Shown here: in pieces, positions 8,076-16,883 of the stretch
Numbering within the stretch: the first letter of the stretch is position 1
How the letters are laid out: each line of letters opens with the position of its first letter
Assembly: GCA_900772415.1 (NCBI GenBank)
Contig: CAAHEC010000012.1
Location: forward strand, 1 to 59,949
Reading direction: 5' to 3'
DNA length: 59,949 bases
Origin: Bacilli bacterium
GTDB lineage: Bacteria; Bacillota_I; Bacilli_A; RF39; UBA660
Program-made: the position numbers and the translations under genes
The notes under the pieces: generated by a model
What the model saw: the letters and a program-made list of their open reading frames with translations, nothing else
Databases searched by the model: none
What the model was told of the DNA's origin: nothing

Positions 8076-9157
8076 TGAAAAAAAAGAAGATAGTAATAGT
8101 GTTAGGAAGTAATATACATTGGGCTCCATATTATTATAAGTATGAACAATTTTTAACTAAAAATGGTTATGATTTTGATTTAATTATATGGAATCGAGAA
8201 AATATTGAAGAAAAAACAAAAGCTGCTCATATATTTGAATATAATAAACAGGATGTAAGTAATAATAAAAACCCTTTGAAATTATATAAATTTATATTAT
8301 TTAGCAGATTTGCAAAAAAAATATTAAAGAAAAATAATTATACCCATTTATTTTTCTTAGGCACTCATGGGTGTGCTCCTATATTTCTATCAAACTTTTT
8401 AAAAAAACATTATAATAATAAATACTGGTTAGATATTAGAGATTATCAATATGAATGGTTTAAACCTGTATATAATTTAGAAAAGCAAACTATTGAAAAT
8501 TCTTATTGTACGACAATTTCCTCAAGAGGATATGAAGAGTTTTTACCAAAATTTAATTATTACATTATGCATAATATTGATCCAAATATTAATAAATTTA
8601 TAAACAAATTCAAAAAAAATGAGAAATCAAATGTAATCAGAATTAGCTTTATTGGAAATGTGCGTTATATTGATGAAAATATAAAACTAATAAATTTATT
8701 TGCCAATGACAAAAGATATATTCTTCAATATTTTGGAACAGGTTCGGAAAAAATAAAAGATTATTGTGAAAGAGAAGATATAAAGAATATTGAAACATTT
8801 GGTAGATTTAAGCCGGAAGAGACAATTAAATTTTATGAACAAACAGACATTATTAATAATGTCTATGGAAATAATTTGATTGGACTTACTACAGCTTTAT
8901 CAAATAAATTATATTATTCAATAAAATTTAAATTACCAATTCTTGTTTCAAAAGGAACTTACATGGAAAAATTAACAAAAAAATATGGATTTAGTTTTAC
9001 GATAAAATATGATGAAAAATATCCAGATATATTATTCAAAGAATATAATGAATTTTTAAATAATAAATCAGATGATAAATTTGATTTATTATGGAAAGAA
9101 ATAATGAATGATGAAAAAAATGTAACATCAAAAATAAATGAATTTTTAGAGAAATAG
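8075..9157 (+). CDS. GT-B-fold glycosyltransferase (GT4-like)
   Basis: A 360-residue protein with the two-domain plan of GT-B enzymes. The N-terminal Rossmann domain begins KKIVIVLGSNIHWAPYYYK and includes THLFFLGTHGCAP. The C-terminal nucleotide-sugar domain begins near residue 190 with VIRISFIGNVRYID and continues with YILQYFGTGSEKI and IETFGRFKPEETIKFYEQTD. A canonical GT4 EX7E motif is not clear, so family assignment is loose. Translation is coupled to the GT2 gene by TAATG. It probably adds another sugar of the repeat unit. Confidence 0.75.
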   Translation: MKKKKIVIVLGSNIHWAPYYYKYEQFLTKNGYDFDLIIWNRENIEEKTKAAHIFEYNKQDVSNNKNPLKLYKFILFSRFAKKILKKNNYTHLFFLGTHGCAPIFLSNFLKKHYNNKYWLDIRDYQYEWFKPVYNLEKQTIENSYCTTISSRGYEEFLPKFNYYIMHNIDPNINKFINKFKKNEKSNVIRISFIGNVRYIDENIKLINLFANDKRYILQYFGTGSEKIKDYCEREDIKNIETFGRFKPEETIKFYEQTDIINNVYGNNLIGLTTALSNKLYYSIKFKLPILVSKGTYMEKLTKKYGFSFTIKYDEKYPDILFKEYNEFLNNKSDDKFDLLWKEIMNDEKNVTSKINEFLEK

Positions 9158-9170
9158 AGAGGAATTTTAT

Positions 9171-10298
9171 ATGAAAATAATTGCATTTTATTTACCACAA
9201 TTTCATGAAATACCAGAAAATAATAAATGGTGGGGAAAAGGATTTACAGAATGGGTTAATGTAAAAAAAGCAAGGCCATTATTTGAAAATCACAATCAGC
9301 CTCGTGTTCCATTAAATAAAAATTATTATAATTTATTAGATGAAAAAACGCAAAAAGAACAAGTAAAATTAGCAAATGATTATGGCCTATATGGATTTTG
9401 TTTTTATCATTATTGGTTTGATGGAAAATTATTATTAGAAAAGCCAGTTGAAAAATTTTTAAAAAATAAAAGTTTAGATACACATTTTTGTATTTGCTGG
9501 GCAAATGAACATTGGACAAATGCTTGGGCAAATAAAGAAGCAAAAGTACTAATTGAACAAAAATATGGGAATAAAAAAGAATGGAAAGAACATTTTGATT
9601 ATTTGTTGAATTTTTTCAAAGATGATAGATATATTAAAGAAAATAATAAACCACTATTAGTAATCTATCGCCCTGAATTAATTGATTGCTTGAAAGAAAT
9701 GTTAGAATTTTGGGATGAAGAAGCAAAAAAACATGGATTTGCCGGATTAGATTTTGCTTATCAACATGCTGGTTATACAGTATCACCTAAATGTGATGAA
9801 TCATTATTTACATATGCATTAGAATATCATCCAAATTGTGCTCAAGTGTTTATGAATAAAGAAAAAAAATCAATCTTAACCAATGTGAAAAAACAAGTTG
9901 CACTTTTCTTTGAAAAAAAATTAAAAATTAATATTAGAGAAAAATTAAAAGGAAATAAGTTAAAGCACTATAGTTATGAGGAAATTTGGGAATACATTAT
10001 CAATATGAAACCAAGAAATGATAAATGTATACCAGGTGCATTTGTAGACTGGGATAATACGCCTAGAAGGGGAAATAAAGGATTCGTAATGGATGGTGCT
10101 ACACCAGAAAAGTTTGAAAAATATTTTTCTAAGCAAATAAAACATGCAAAAGAAGATTATAAAAAAGATATGATTTTTATATTTTCATGGAATGAATGGG
10201 CTGAAGGTGGATATCTTGAACCAGATGAAAAAAATAAATACGGATATTTAGAAGCAATAAAAAAAGCTTTAGAAAAAAATGGAGAATTTAAAAAGTGA
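9171..10298 (+). CDS. WbsX-family protein (glycoside hydrolase 99-like)
   Basis: WbsX proteins are common in O-antigen and capsule loci and share a fold with GH99; their reaction is not firmly established. The 375-residue product has the hallmark opening IIAFYLPQFHEIPENNKWWG followed by GFTEWVNVKKARPLF, the FCFYHYWFDGKLLLEKP region, CICWANEHWTNAWANKE, and the distal IFSWNEWAEGGYLEPD. The conserved acidic residues of these blocks are all present. It lacks a signal peptide, so it acts in the cytoplasm, probably in building or editing the unit. ATG 9171 follows AGAGGAAT. It overlaps the polymerase gene by four bases. Confidence 0.9.
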   Translation: MKIIAFYLPQFHEIPENNKWWGKGFTEWVNVKKARPLFENHNQPRVPLNKNYYNLLDEKTQKEQVKLANDYGLYGFCFYHYWFDGKLLLEKPVEKFLKNKSLDTHFCICWANEHWTNAWANKEAKVLIEQKYGNKKEWKEHFDYLLNFFKDDRYIKENNKPLLVIYRPELIDCLKEMLEFWDEEAKKHGFAGLDFAYQHAGYTVSPKCDESLFTYALEYHPNCAQVFMNKEKKSILTNVKKQVALFFEKKLKINIREKLKGNKLKHYSYEEIWEYIINMKPRNDKCIPGAFVDWDNTPRRGNKGFVMDGATPEKFEKYFSKQIKHAKEDYKKDMIFIFSWNEWAEGGYLEPDEKNKYGYLEAIKKALEKNGEFKK

Positions 10299-11572
10299 TT
10301 GGATTGTATTATTTTTTTACTATATTTGCAATAATCATATTAATAGTAAAAATATTTATAAAAAAAGATTATTTTAGTTTAAATACGTATATTTTATTAG
10401 GGGTATATTTTCCATTAATTATGTCTCATTTTAATTGGAGTTTTCTTCACATAGATAATAAGCCTAATATATTTTATATATTTTTTATAATATTTGATAT
10501 AATATCTATATATTTTGCAATGTTACCACAAAAAAATTTTGAATTTTCAAATTTTGCTATAGTAAAATTAAAAAAAAGAGTACCAATAGAAATATATAAT
10601 GTAATTTATTTAATATTTATATCAATTGAAAACATATATGCCTCTGGACATATATTTCCATCATTACATGGTATTGATGTTCATACTGTCAGAATGCCTT
10701 ATATTTATTTTTTTACAACAGCAATATACTTTTTTACATTTATGAATTTAATGGAATTTTTCAGTACTAAAAAGAAAAAGTATTTATTATATATCGGATT
10801 ATTAATAGGCTTTAATATAATAACAAAATCATCAAGAATAGATGCATTTATGTGTATTGTACAATTACTTTCACTAGTATTATTATATTATTTTTCAAAT
10901 AAAAAAGAAGGAATAACATATAAAGAAGAAATTAAGAAGAAAAAAAATAGAAAATATATTATTCTTGTTTCTATCGCATTTGTGATATTAGTGATGTTTT
11001 TTGGCATGAATGTAGGTATAAATAGAATGAATTCAAATGGCAAATATAATTTAAAATATTCTGATGGAATAGGTTATACTGGGCCAGAATTTGGAAATGG
11101 TATACTATCATATTATTATGGCTATTTTCCATTGTCATTTGATAATTTAGCATATAATATGAAAAATGCAAATATAAAGCCTAATTATGTAGGGTTATGT
11201 AGTTTTAGAACACTTTTTTTTGGAATATTACAATTTGATAATTTATTTGGATTAGATGGTGGAGCAGCATCAAGAGCAAATATAATTAGATCAAAAGCTG
11301 CAGCCGTGGCTACAGGATTTTGGGATTTTTATTATGATTATAAAGAATTTTTCTTTATTCCATTAATCATTTCATTTACTTTGTATTATTTTTTAAAAAA
11401 TAAATTAAGTGGAAATAAAAGAAATATTTTATCATTAGCAATTTATTTCTATTGGATTCCACTATGGATGTTTTTATCGTTTGACAATAGGATTTATGAT
11501 TATCAAGTTTTAGCTCATATAATCCTCATGGCTCTTATAATTCCTAAACGATATAAATTATTAAGTAATTAA
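10295..11572 (+). CDS. Oligosaccharide repeat-unit polymerase (Wzy-like)
   Basis: A 425-residue integral membrane protein with about 10-12 hydrophobic segments and a large extracellular loop, the topology of Wzy polymerases, which join flipped repeat units on the outer face. The loop region GIGYTGPEFGNGILSYYYGY and the later RANIIRSKAAAVATGFWDFY are hydrophilic. Wzy proteins are poorly conserved, so the call rests on topology, on place in the operon and on the absence of any other polymerase. The start is GTG 10295, overlapping the WbsX stop (GTGA), with no independent ribosome site, which implies coupling. Confidence 0.75.
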   Translation: MIGLYYFFTIFAIIILIVKIFIKKDYFSLNTYILLGVYFPLIMSHFNWSFLHIDNKPNIFYIFFIIFDIISIYFAMLPQKNFEFSNFAIVKLKKRVPIEIYNVIYLIFISIENIYASGHIFPSLHGIDVHTVRMPYIYFFTTAIYFFTFMNLMEFFSTKKKKYLLYIGLLIGFNIITKSSRIDAFMCIVQLLSLVLLYYFSNKKEGITYKEEIKKKKNRKYIILVSIAFVILVMFFGMNVGINRMNSNGKYNLKYSDGIGYTGPEFGNGILSYYYGYFPLSFDNLAYNMKNANIKPNYVGLCSFRTLFFGILQFDNLFGLDGGAASRANIIRSKAAAVATGFWDFYYDYKEFFFIPLIISFTLYYFLKNKLSGNKRNILSLAIYFYWIPLWMFLSFDNRIYDYQVLAHIILMALIIPKRYKLLSN

Positions 11573-11595
11573 AAAAAATTAAAAGGAGATCGATT

Positions 11596-12810
11596 ATGAA
11601 AATTGCATTAATAGGATTTGAATTTGAATCATCAAATAAAGGATGTGAAGCATTAACATATTCATTTTTGGCTATGTTAAATAAAATTATTCCAAATCAA
11701 TCAGAAATTATAGTTATTAATATACATGAAACTTTAGGACAAATCCCAAAATTATATAATAACTTTATTTTTAAAAATTTTTATGTGAATTTAAAAAATA
11801 TAAAATCCCTTTTAAAAGCAAAGAAAGCAATAAAGAAATGTGATTTAGTATTTGATATAACTCATGGAGATAGTTTTTCTGATATATATGGCAAAAGATG
11901 GCTTATACAAACAAATTTAATAAAACAAATTGTAATTAATCAAAAGATTCCATTAATATTATTACCACAAACTTATGGACCTTTTTATAATAAGATATTA
12001 GAAAAATGGACAATAAAAATTTTAAATAATACATACAAAATATATAGCAGAGATAATTTATCAACAGAATATTTAAAAAGAATATTATCACCTAAATACC
12101 ATAATAAAATTTTAACATATACTGATTTAGCATTTGCTCTTCCTTTTAATAAGAAAAAATATAGTCTAAGTAGTAAAAAGAAAAAAATTGGTATAAACAT
12201 ATCTGGATTGTTATGGAATGACTGTATTAATTCAAATAAATTTAAATTAAATATTAATTATAGAGATTATTGTACAAAATTAATAAAAAAATTGCTTTTA
12301 AATAAGAATAATGAAATCTTTTTAGTTCCACATGTTATATGTGACGAGAGAGAAGGAGATAATTACTTTGAAAATGATACTGTAGCATGTAAAGAAATAA
12401 AAAAAATATTTCCCAAATGTAATATAATTAACAAATTTGAAAATGCATCGGATGCAAAAAGTTTTATTTCAAATTTAGATTGTTTAGTTGCAGCTAGAAT
12501 GCATGCTTCAATAGCGGCCTTTTCTTCTAATTGTGCTAGTATTCCATTTGCATATTCAAGAAAATTTGCGGGTATATATAATTCGTTAGGCTACGACTAT
12601 CTAATAGATGGAAAAAAAGATACAATTGATGATGCAATTAATAAAACTATGAATTATATAGAAGAAAGTGAAAAATTAAAAGAAGAGGCTAGTAAAAGTA
12701 TGAAAATTTTATTAAAAAATTTAAATTTATTTCAAAATGACTTAAATGATATTGTTAAAAAAATCAAAAGGGGCAGTAGATATGAAAAAAATAGCAAAAA
12801 AACTAATTAA
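11596..12810 (+). CDS. Polysaccharide pyruvyl transferase family protein
   Basis: Members transfer pyruvate from phosphoenolpyruvate to a sugar as a ketal, giving the polymer negative charge. The 404-residue protein shows the family pattern: start MKIALIGFEFESSNKGCEAL with the glycine-rich turn, DLVFDITHGDSFSDIYGKRW, PLILLPQTYGPFYN, the mid-domain KKIGINISGLLWN, and the late signature LDCLVAARMHASIAAFSS with the conserved Arg-Met-His. The C-terminal 30 residues are Lys/Asn-rich and overlap the start of the nitroreductase gene by 29 bases. The ribosome site AAGGAGATC precedes ATG 11596. Confidence 0.88.
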   Translation: MKIALIGFEFESSNKGCEALTYSFLAMLNKIIPNQSEIIVINIHETLGQIPKLYNNFIFKNFYVNLKNIKSLLKAKKAIKKCDLVFDITHGDSFSDIYGKRWLIQTNLIKQIVINQKIPLILLPQTYGPFYNKILEKWTIKILNNTYKIYSRDNLSTEYLKRILSPKYHNKILTYTDLAFALPFNKKKYSLSSKKKKIGINISGLLWNDCINSNKFKLNINYRDYCTKLIKKLLLNKNNEIFLVPHVICDEREGDNYFENDTVACKEIKKIFPKCNIINKFENASDAKSFISNLDCLVAARMHASIAAFSSNCASIPFAYSRKFAGIYNSLGYDYLIDGKKDTIDDAINKTMNYIEESEKLKEEASKSMKILLKNLNLFQNDLNDIVKKIKRGSRYEKNSKKTN

Positions 12811-13714
12811 TTTTATAAAAATTACAAATATAATGTTCAAAGATTATATTAAATGCATTAAATATTGTGGATTTCCATATGTAAAAAAAGATAAGATTGA
12901 TTGGAAAATTTTATTGATAGCTCATAGTTTAGAGAAAGGTCTGTCTATTTCAAAATCTCGTATAGAATTTGGAGTAGAAAAAGCTTGTAATTTAAAGGAA
13001 TTATTAATTAAATGTGAAAACAAAAATACATATGTATATAAAGAAGGAAGAAATGTACTATATGCTTATATTGAGTTCAGAAAAGAAAATAAATTAGATT
13101 ATGAGAGATTTTTATTAAATGATAAAAGAGTTAATTATAATGATGGTGGATTTAAAATCTTAAATAAAAAAGATGTAAAATGTAATTTAGAGGATTTCAA
13201 TAAATTATGTCTTAAAAGACATTCTGTAAGAAATTTTTCTAATAAATATGTAAATATTTCAGATGTAAGGGCGGCAGTAGCCACTGCATTATTTAGTCCA
13301 TCGGCTTGCAACCGCCAAATGATTAAAGTGTATACTACAAACGATATAAATCAAAATGGAAAAATAGCACAATTAATTCCAGGGAATGCAGGTTTCAAAA
13401 ATGAAAACTGCAGATATTTAATATTAACGGCAGATACAAAAGCATTTGATTATTACGAAATTAATCAATGGTATTTAAACGGGGGAATATTTGTATCATA
13501 TCTTCAATTAGCGTTTACATCAAATAATATAGGTAGTTGCATATACCAGTGGCCAAAAATTAAAACTAATGATATTAAGATGAGAAAAATCCTTAATATT
13601 GCAGATAATGAAGAAATATTAACTATATTGGCTGTAGGCTATTATAAAGAAAATTTTACTGTCTTAAAGGCAAAAAGAAAAGATGTAAATGATATTTTAA
13701 TTGAAAGAAACTAG
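12782..13714 (+). CDS. Nitroreductase-family flavoprotein in the polysaccharide locus
   Basis: A 310-residue protein with an N-terminal domain containing AHSLEKGLSISKSRIEFG (about residues 55-72) and a C-terminal nitroreductase domain. The latter starts LKRHSVRNFSNKYVNISDV, followed by ALFSPSACNRQMIKVYTT (FMN site), NGGIFVSYLQLAFTSNNIGS and ILAVGYY. This two-part form often travels with pyruvyl transferases and F420-hydrogenase-like proteins in surface-polymer loci; the latter partner is absent here. Its substrate is unknown. I chose ATG 12782, preceded by AAAAGGGG, rather than an upstream start inside the pyruvyl transferase gene. Confidence 0.8.
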   Translation: MKKIAKKLINFIKITNIMFKDYIKCIKYCGFPYVKKDKIDWKILLIAHSLEKGLSISKSRIEFGVEKACNLKELLIKCENKNTYVYKEGRNVLYAYIEFRKENKLDYERFLLNDKRVNYNDGGFKILNKKDVKCNLEDFNKLCLKRHSVRNFSNKYVNISDVRAAVATALFSPSACNRQMIKVYTTNDINQNGKIAQLIPGNAGFKNENCRYLILTADTKAFDYYEINQWYLNGGIFVSYLQLAFTSNNIGSCIYQWPKIKTNDIKMRKILNIADNEEILTILAVGYYKENFTVLKAKRKDVNDILIERN

Positions 13715-13723
13715 GTGATGTTT

Positions 13724-14350
13724 ATGTTGTACAAATTATATAAAAGAACTCCTGGAATTATAAGAAAATTAATTGAACGTTTTATTAAGAGTATAGAACA
13801 TGGAGAATATTTTTCTAAAACGCTAAGAAAAATATATAAAAAATCTTATAATATTAGTGTTGGAATTGGCTCTTATGGATGCTTTGATATAAATCAATTT
13901 CCTGAAGGAACAACAGTTGGAAATTATTGTTCTATAGCACCGAGGGTATATTTTCTTTACAGTAACCATCCAATGAAAGGCATATCAACACATCCTATAT
14001 TTTATAATAAATTGTTGGGTTATGTACCAACTGACAGAATAGAAAGAGTAAAATTAACTATAGGGAATGATGTTTGGATTGGGGCAAATACAATAATTAC
14101 AAGAGGATGCATCAAAATAGGAAATGGTTCGGTAATAGGGGCAGGTAGTGTTGTCACCCATGATGTTCCACCATATGCTATAGTTGCAGGTAATCCAGCA
14201 AGAATTATTAGATATAGGTTTAATAAAGAACAAATAAAAAAAATTGAAAAAACCCAATGGTATAAGCTTACTCCAAAAGAACTTTCAAAATATATTGATT
14301 ATGCTAACGATATAGACAATTTTTGCAAATTGATATTAAAAGGTGAGTGA
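13724..14350 (+). CDS. Hexapeptide-repeat O-acetyltransferase (CatB/LbH family)
   Basis: A left-handed beta-helix acyltransferase of about 208 residues, expected to acetylate the sugar unit from acetyl-CoA. The helix is seen as hexapeptide repeats around VGNYCSIAPRVYFLYSNHP, TIGNDVWIGANTIITRGCIK and IGNGSVIGAGSVVTHDVPPY, closing with AIVAGNPARIIRYRF, the standard end of the family. The catalytic His is in SNHP. An N-terminal basic helix of about 40 residues could associate with the membrane. ATG 13724 is taken because AGGTGA at 13713-13718 spaces properly to it. Confidence 0.9.
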   Translation: MLYKLYKRTPGIIRKLIERFIKSIEHGEYFSKTLRKIYKKSYNISVGIGSYGCFDINQFPEGTTVGNYCSIAPRVYFLYSNHPMKGISTHPIFYNKLLGYVPTDRIERVKLTIGNDVWIGANTIITRGCIKIGNGSVIGAGSVVTHDVPPYAIVAGNPARIIRYRFNKEQIKKIEKTQWYKLTPKELSKYIDYANDIDNFCKLILKGE

Positions 14351-14355
14351 ATGAA

Positions 14356-15843
14356 ATGAGGTCATTATTAAATAAAATATCATCTGTTGTTGTATCCAAC
14401 ATAGTTGGATTATTAGTTTCAACAATAGTAGTGTTAATTGTTCCAAAATATATTGATGTCACTCAATACGGATATTTTCAATTATACATTTTTTATGTTG
14501 GATATATAGGTTTCCTTAATCTTGGATGGCCGGAAGGAATAATGCTAAGATATGGAGGAGAAAAATACGAAGAATTAGATAAAAAATCATTAAAAACACA
14601 AATAATATTATTTACATTATTATCAAACTTAATAGGATTTGCAATATTATTAATTTCATTAATAAATTATAATAATAGTACTAGTTTTGTTTTAATAGGA
14701 ACAGCACTGTGTATAATTTTTTATTTGCCAAGAGCATTTATGCAGGTTTTACTTCACATGACAAATAGAATAAAAGAATATTCGAATGCAATTATAATTG
14801 AAAGAATAAGTTATTTACTTGGAGTAATAGTTTTACTAATTCTTAAAGTTAAACATTACCCGATGTATATTTTAAGTGAAGTTTTAGGAAGATTTTTTGC
14901 ATTAATATATATAAGCTATAATTGCAAAGATATTTTAAAAAGTAAAGGAAATCCTATAAAAACCGAAATTAAAGAAATTGTATTAAATATTAAAATAGGT
15001 ATAAAATTAATGTTTGCCAATCTAGCTGGATTATTTATAATAGGAATTGTTAGACAATTTATAAAAATAAAATGGAATATTGAAAAATTTGCAAAGGTAT
15101 CATTAACTTTATCGATTTCAAATATGATCATAACAATAGTTAGATCTATTTCAATTGTATTATTTCCTTTTTTTAAAAGGCTAGATAAAAATCAATTACC
15201 TAAATTATATATGTATTTAAGAAATATACTTATAACATTTTTGTTTTTAATACTTCTTTTATATTATCCTATAAAAGAAATATTATTAATATGGTTGCCG
15301 AAATATTCGGATAGTTTTTATTATATGGCAATATTATTTCCAATGTGTATTTATGAATGTAAAAATTGTCTTTTAATAGAAACTTATATGAAAACCTTAA
15401 GGATGGAAGGCAATTTATTAACTATAAATGTGATAACTGTAGGTTTAAGTTTTTTATTATCTGTAATTAGCAATTATTTATTTAAAAATTTAGAATTAAG
15501 TATTTTAACTATATTAATTTTAGTTGCTTTTAGATGTATATGCTCAGAAATTATATTAGCAAAAAAAATGAATATAAAAATATATAAGGATATACTATTA
15601 GAATTAATTGTAGTTTCTTCATTTATTATATCAAATTGGTATATTAAAGGAATATATGGTTTTTTAATATATATATTCTTTGTTGCTCTATTTATTATCA
15701 TTAATAGAACAGTACTTAATAAAGCATTAAAAAAAATAAAAAAATTAATTAGGAGAGAAAAAAATGATAAAAGTAATGAGTATATTCGGAACAAGACCAG
15801 AAGCTATAAAAATGGCTCCACTTGTAAAAGAATTAGAAAGTAG
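14356..15843 (+). CDS. Polysaccharide flippase (Wzx-like), with an extended C-terminus
   Basis: About 495 residues with 12-14 hydrophobic segments of the MOP/Wzx type; it flips the undecaprenyl-linked unit outward. The start region SLLNKISSVVVSNIVGLLVS and VPKYIDVTQYGYFQLYIFYV are typical. The natural end seems to be near KKIKKLIRREK; the last 26 residues are translated from inside wecB in another frame and look like shadow sequence. Adding one A to the seven-A run before the wecB ATG would give an immediate TGA overlapping that ATG, so an indel or an assembly error is plausible. Start ATG 14356 rather than GTG 14347 on spacing to AGGTGAG. Confidence 0.85.
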   Translation: MRSLLNKISSVVVSNIVGLLVSTIVVLIVPKYIDVTQYGYFQLYIFYVGYIGFLNLGWPEGIMLRYGGEKYEELDKKSLKTQIILFTLLSNLIGFAILLISLINYNNSTSFVLIGTALCIIFYLPRAFMQVLLHMTNRIKEYSNAIIIERISYLLGVIVLLILKVKHYPMYILSEVLGRFFALIYISYNCKDILKSKGNPIKTEIKEIVLNIKIGIKLMFANLAGLFIIGIVRQFIKIKWNIEKFAKVSLTLSISNMIITIVRSISIVLFPFFKRLDKNQLPKLYMYLRNILITFLFLILLLYYPIKEILLIWLPKYSDSFYYMAILFPMCIYECKNCLLIETYMKTLRMEGNLLTINVITVGLSFLLSVISNYLFKNLELSILTILILVAFRCICSEIILAKKMNIKIYKDILLELIVVSSFIISNWYIKGIYGFLIYIFFVALFIIINRTVLNKALKKIKKLIRREKNDKSNEYIRNKTRSYKNGSTCKRIRK

Positions 15844-16867
15844 AAAAGAAATAGAAAGCATAGTTTGCGTAACAGCACAACACAGAGAAATGCTTGATCA
15901 AGTTTTAGAGACTTTTGATATTAAGCCTGATTATGATTTAAATATAATGAAGCAAGGGCAAACATTAGCAGAAGTTACGACAAGAGCTTTATTAGGATTA
16001 GAAGAAGTAATAAAGGAAGTAAAACCAGATATAGTATTAGTTCATGGTGATACCACAACAACATTTGCAGGAGCTCTAGCAGCATTTTATAATCAAGTAG
16101 CAATAGGACATGTAGAAGCAGGACTTAGAACATATGATAAATATTCACCATTTCCTGAAGAAATGAATAGACAAATGGTAGATTGTATGACTGATATGTA
16201 TTTTGCACCTACAAATCTTAGTAAAAGTAATTTACTTAAGCAAAATATAGAAGAATCAAAGATTTATGTAACTGGAAATACTGCCATTGATGCAATGAAA
16301 ACTACTGTAGATAAAGATTATAGTAATGAAGTTCTAGACTGGGTTGGAAATGATAGAATGATTTTGTTAACGGCACATAGAAGAGAAAACCTAGGAGATC
16401 CTATGCGTCATATATTTAAGGCTATAAAAAGAATAGTAGACGAATTTGATGATATAAAGGTTGTATATCCAATACATATGAATCCAAGGGTAAGAGAAGT
16501 TGCAAATGAGATATTTTCTAATTGTGATAGAATAAGATTAATTGAACCTTTAGAAGTATTTGACTTTCATAATTTTCAAAATAAATCTTATATAATATTA
16601 AGTGATAGTGGTGGAATACAAGAGGAAGCTCCATCACTTGGAAAACCTGTATTAGTTTTAAGAGATACAACTGAAAGACCAGAAGGAATAGAAGCCGGAA
16701 CTTTAAAGCTAGTTGGAACTAATGAAGAAACAATTTATAAAGAAACAAAAAAGCTTTTAACTGATAAAGCAGAATATGATAGAATGAGTAAAGCTAGTAA
16801 TCCATATGGAGATGGACATACAAGTGAAAGAATAGCGGATGCCATAATAAAAAAACTTTCAAAATAA
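15764..16867 (+). CDS. wecB: UDP-N-acetylglucosamine 2-epimerase (non-hydrolysing)
   Basis: Converts UDP-GlcNAc to UDP-ManNAc in the cytoplasm. The 367 residues are full length and show the family blocks VMSIFGTRPEAIKMAPLV, CVTAQHREMLDQVLETFDI, VLVHGDTTTTFAGALAAFY, GHVEAGLRTYDKYSPFPEE, LLTAHRRENLG and LSDSGGIQEEAPSLGKPVL with catalytic Asp, Glu and His residues in place. No UDP-ManNAc dehydrogenase is in the window, so the product is either used as ManNAc or oxidised by an enzyme encoded elsewhere. AGGAG precedes ATG 15764. The codon use looks slightly less AT-extreme than that of the glycosyltransferases. Confidence 0.96.
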   Translation: MIKVMSIFGTRPEAIKMAPLVKELESRKEIESIVCVTAQHREMLDQVLETFDIKPDYDLNIMKQGQTLAEVTTRALLGLEEVIKEVKPDIVLVHGDTTTTFAGALAAFYNQVAIGHVEAGLRTYDKYSPFPEEMNRQMVDCMTDMYFAPTNLSKSNLLKQNIEESKIYVTGNTAIDAMKTTVDKDYSNEVLDWVGNDRMILLTAHRRENLGDPMRHIFKAIKRIVDEFDDIKVVYPIHMNPRVREVANEIFSNCDRIRLIEPLEVFDFHNFQNKSYIILSDSGGIQEEAPSLGKPVLVLRDTTERPEGIEAGTLKLVGTNEETIYKETKKLLTDKAEYDRMSKASNPYGDGHTSERIADAIIKKLSK

Positions 16868-16883
16868 GAAGGAAGGCTTTAAT

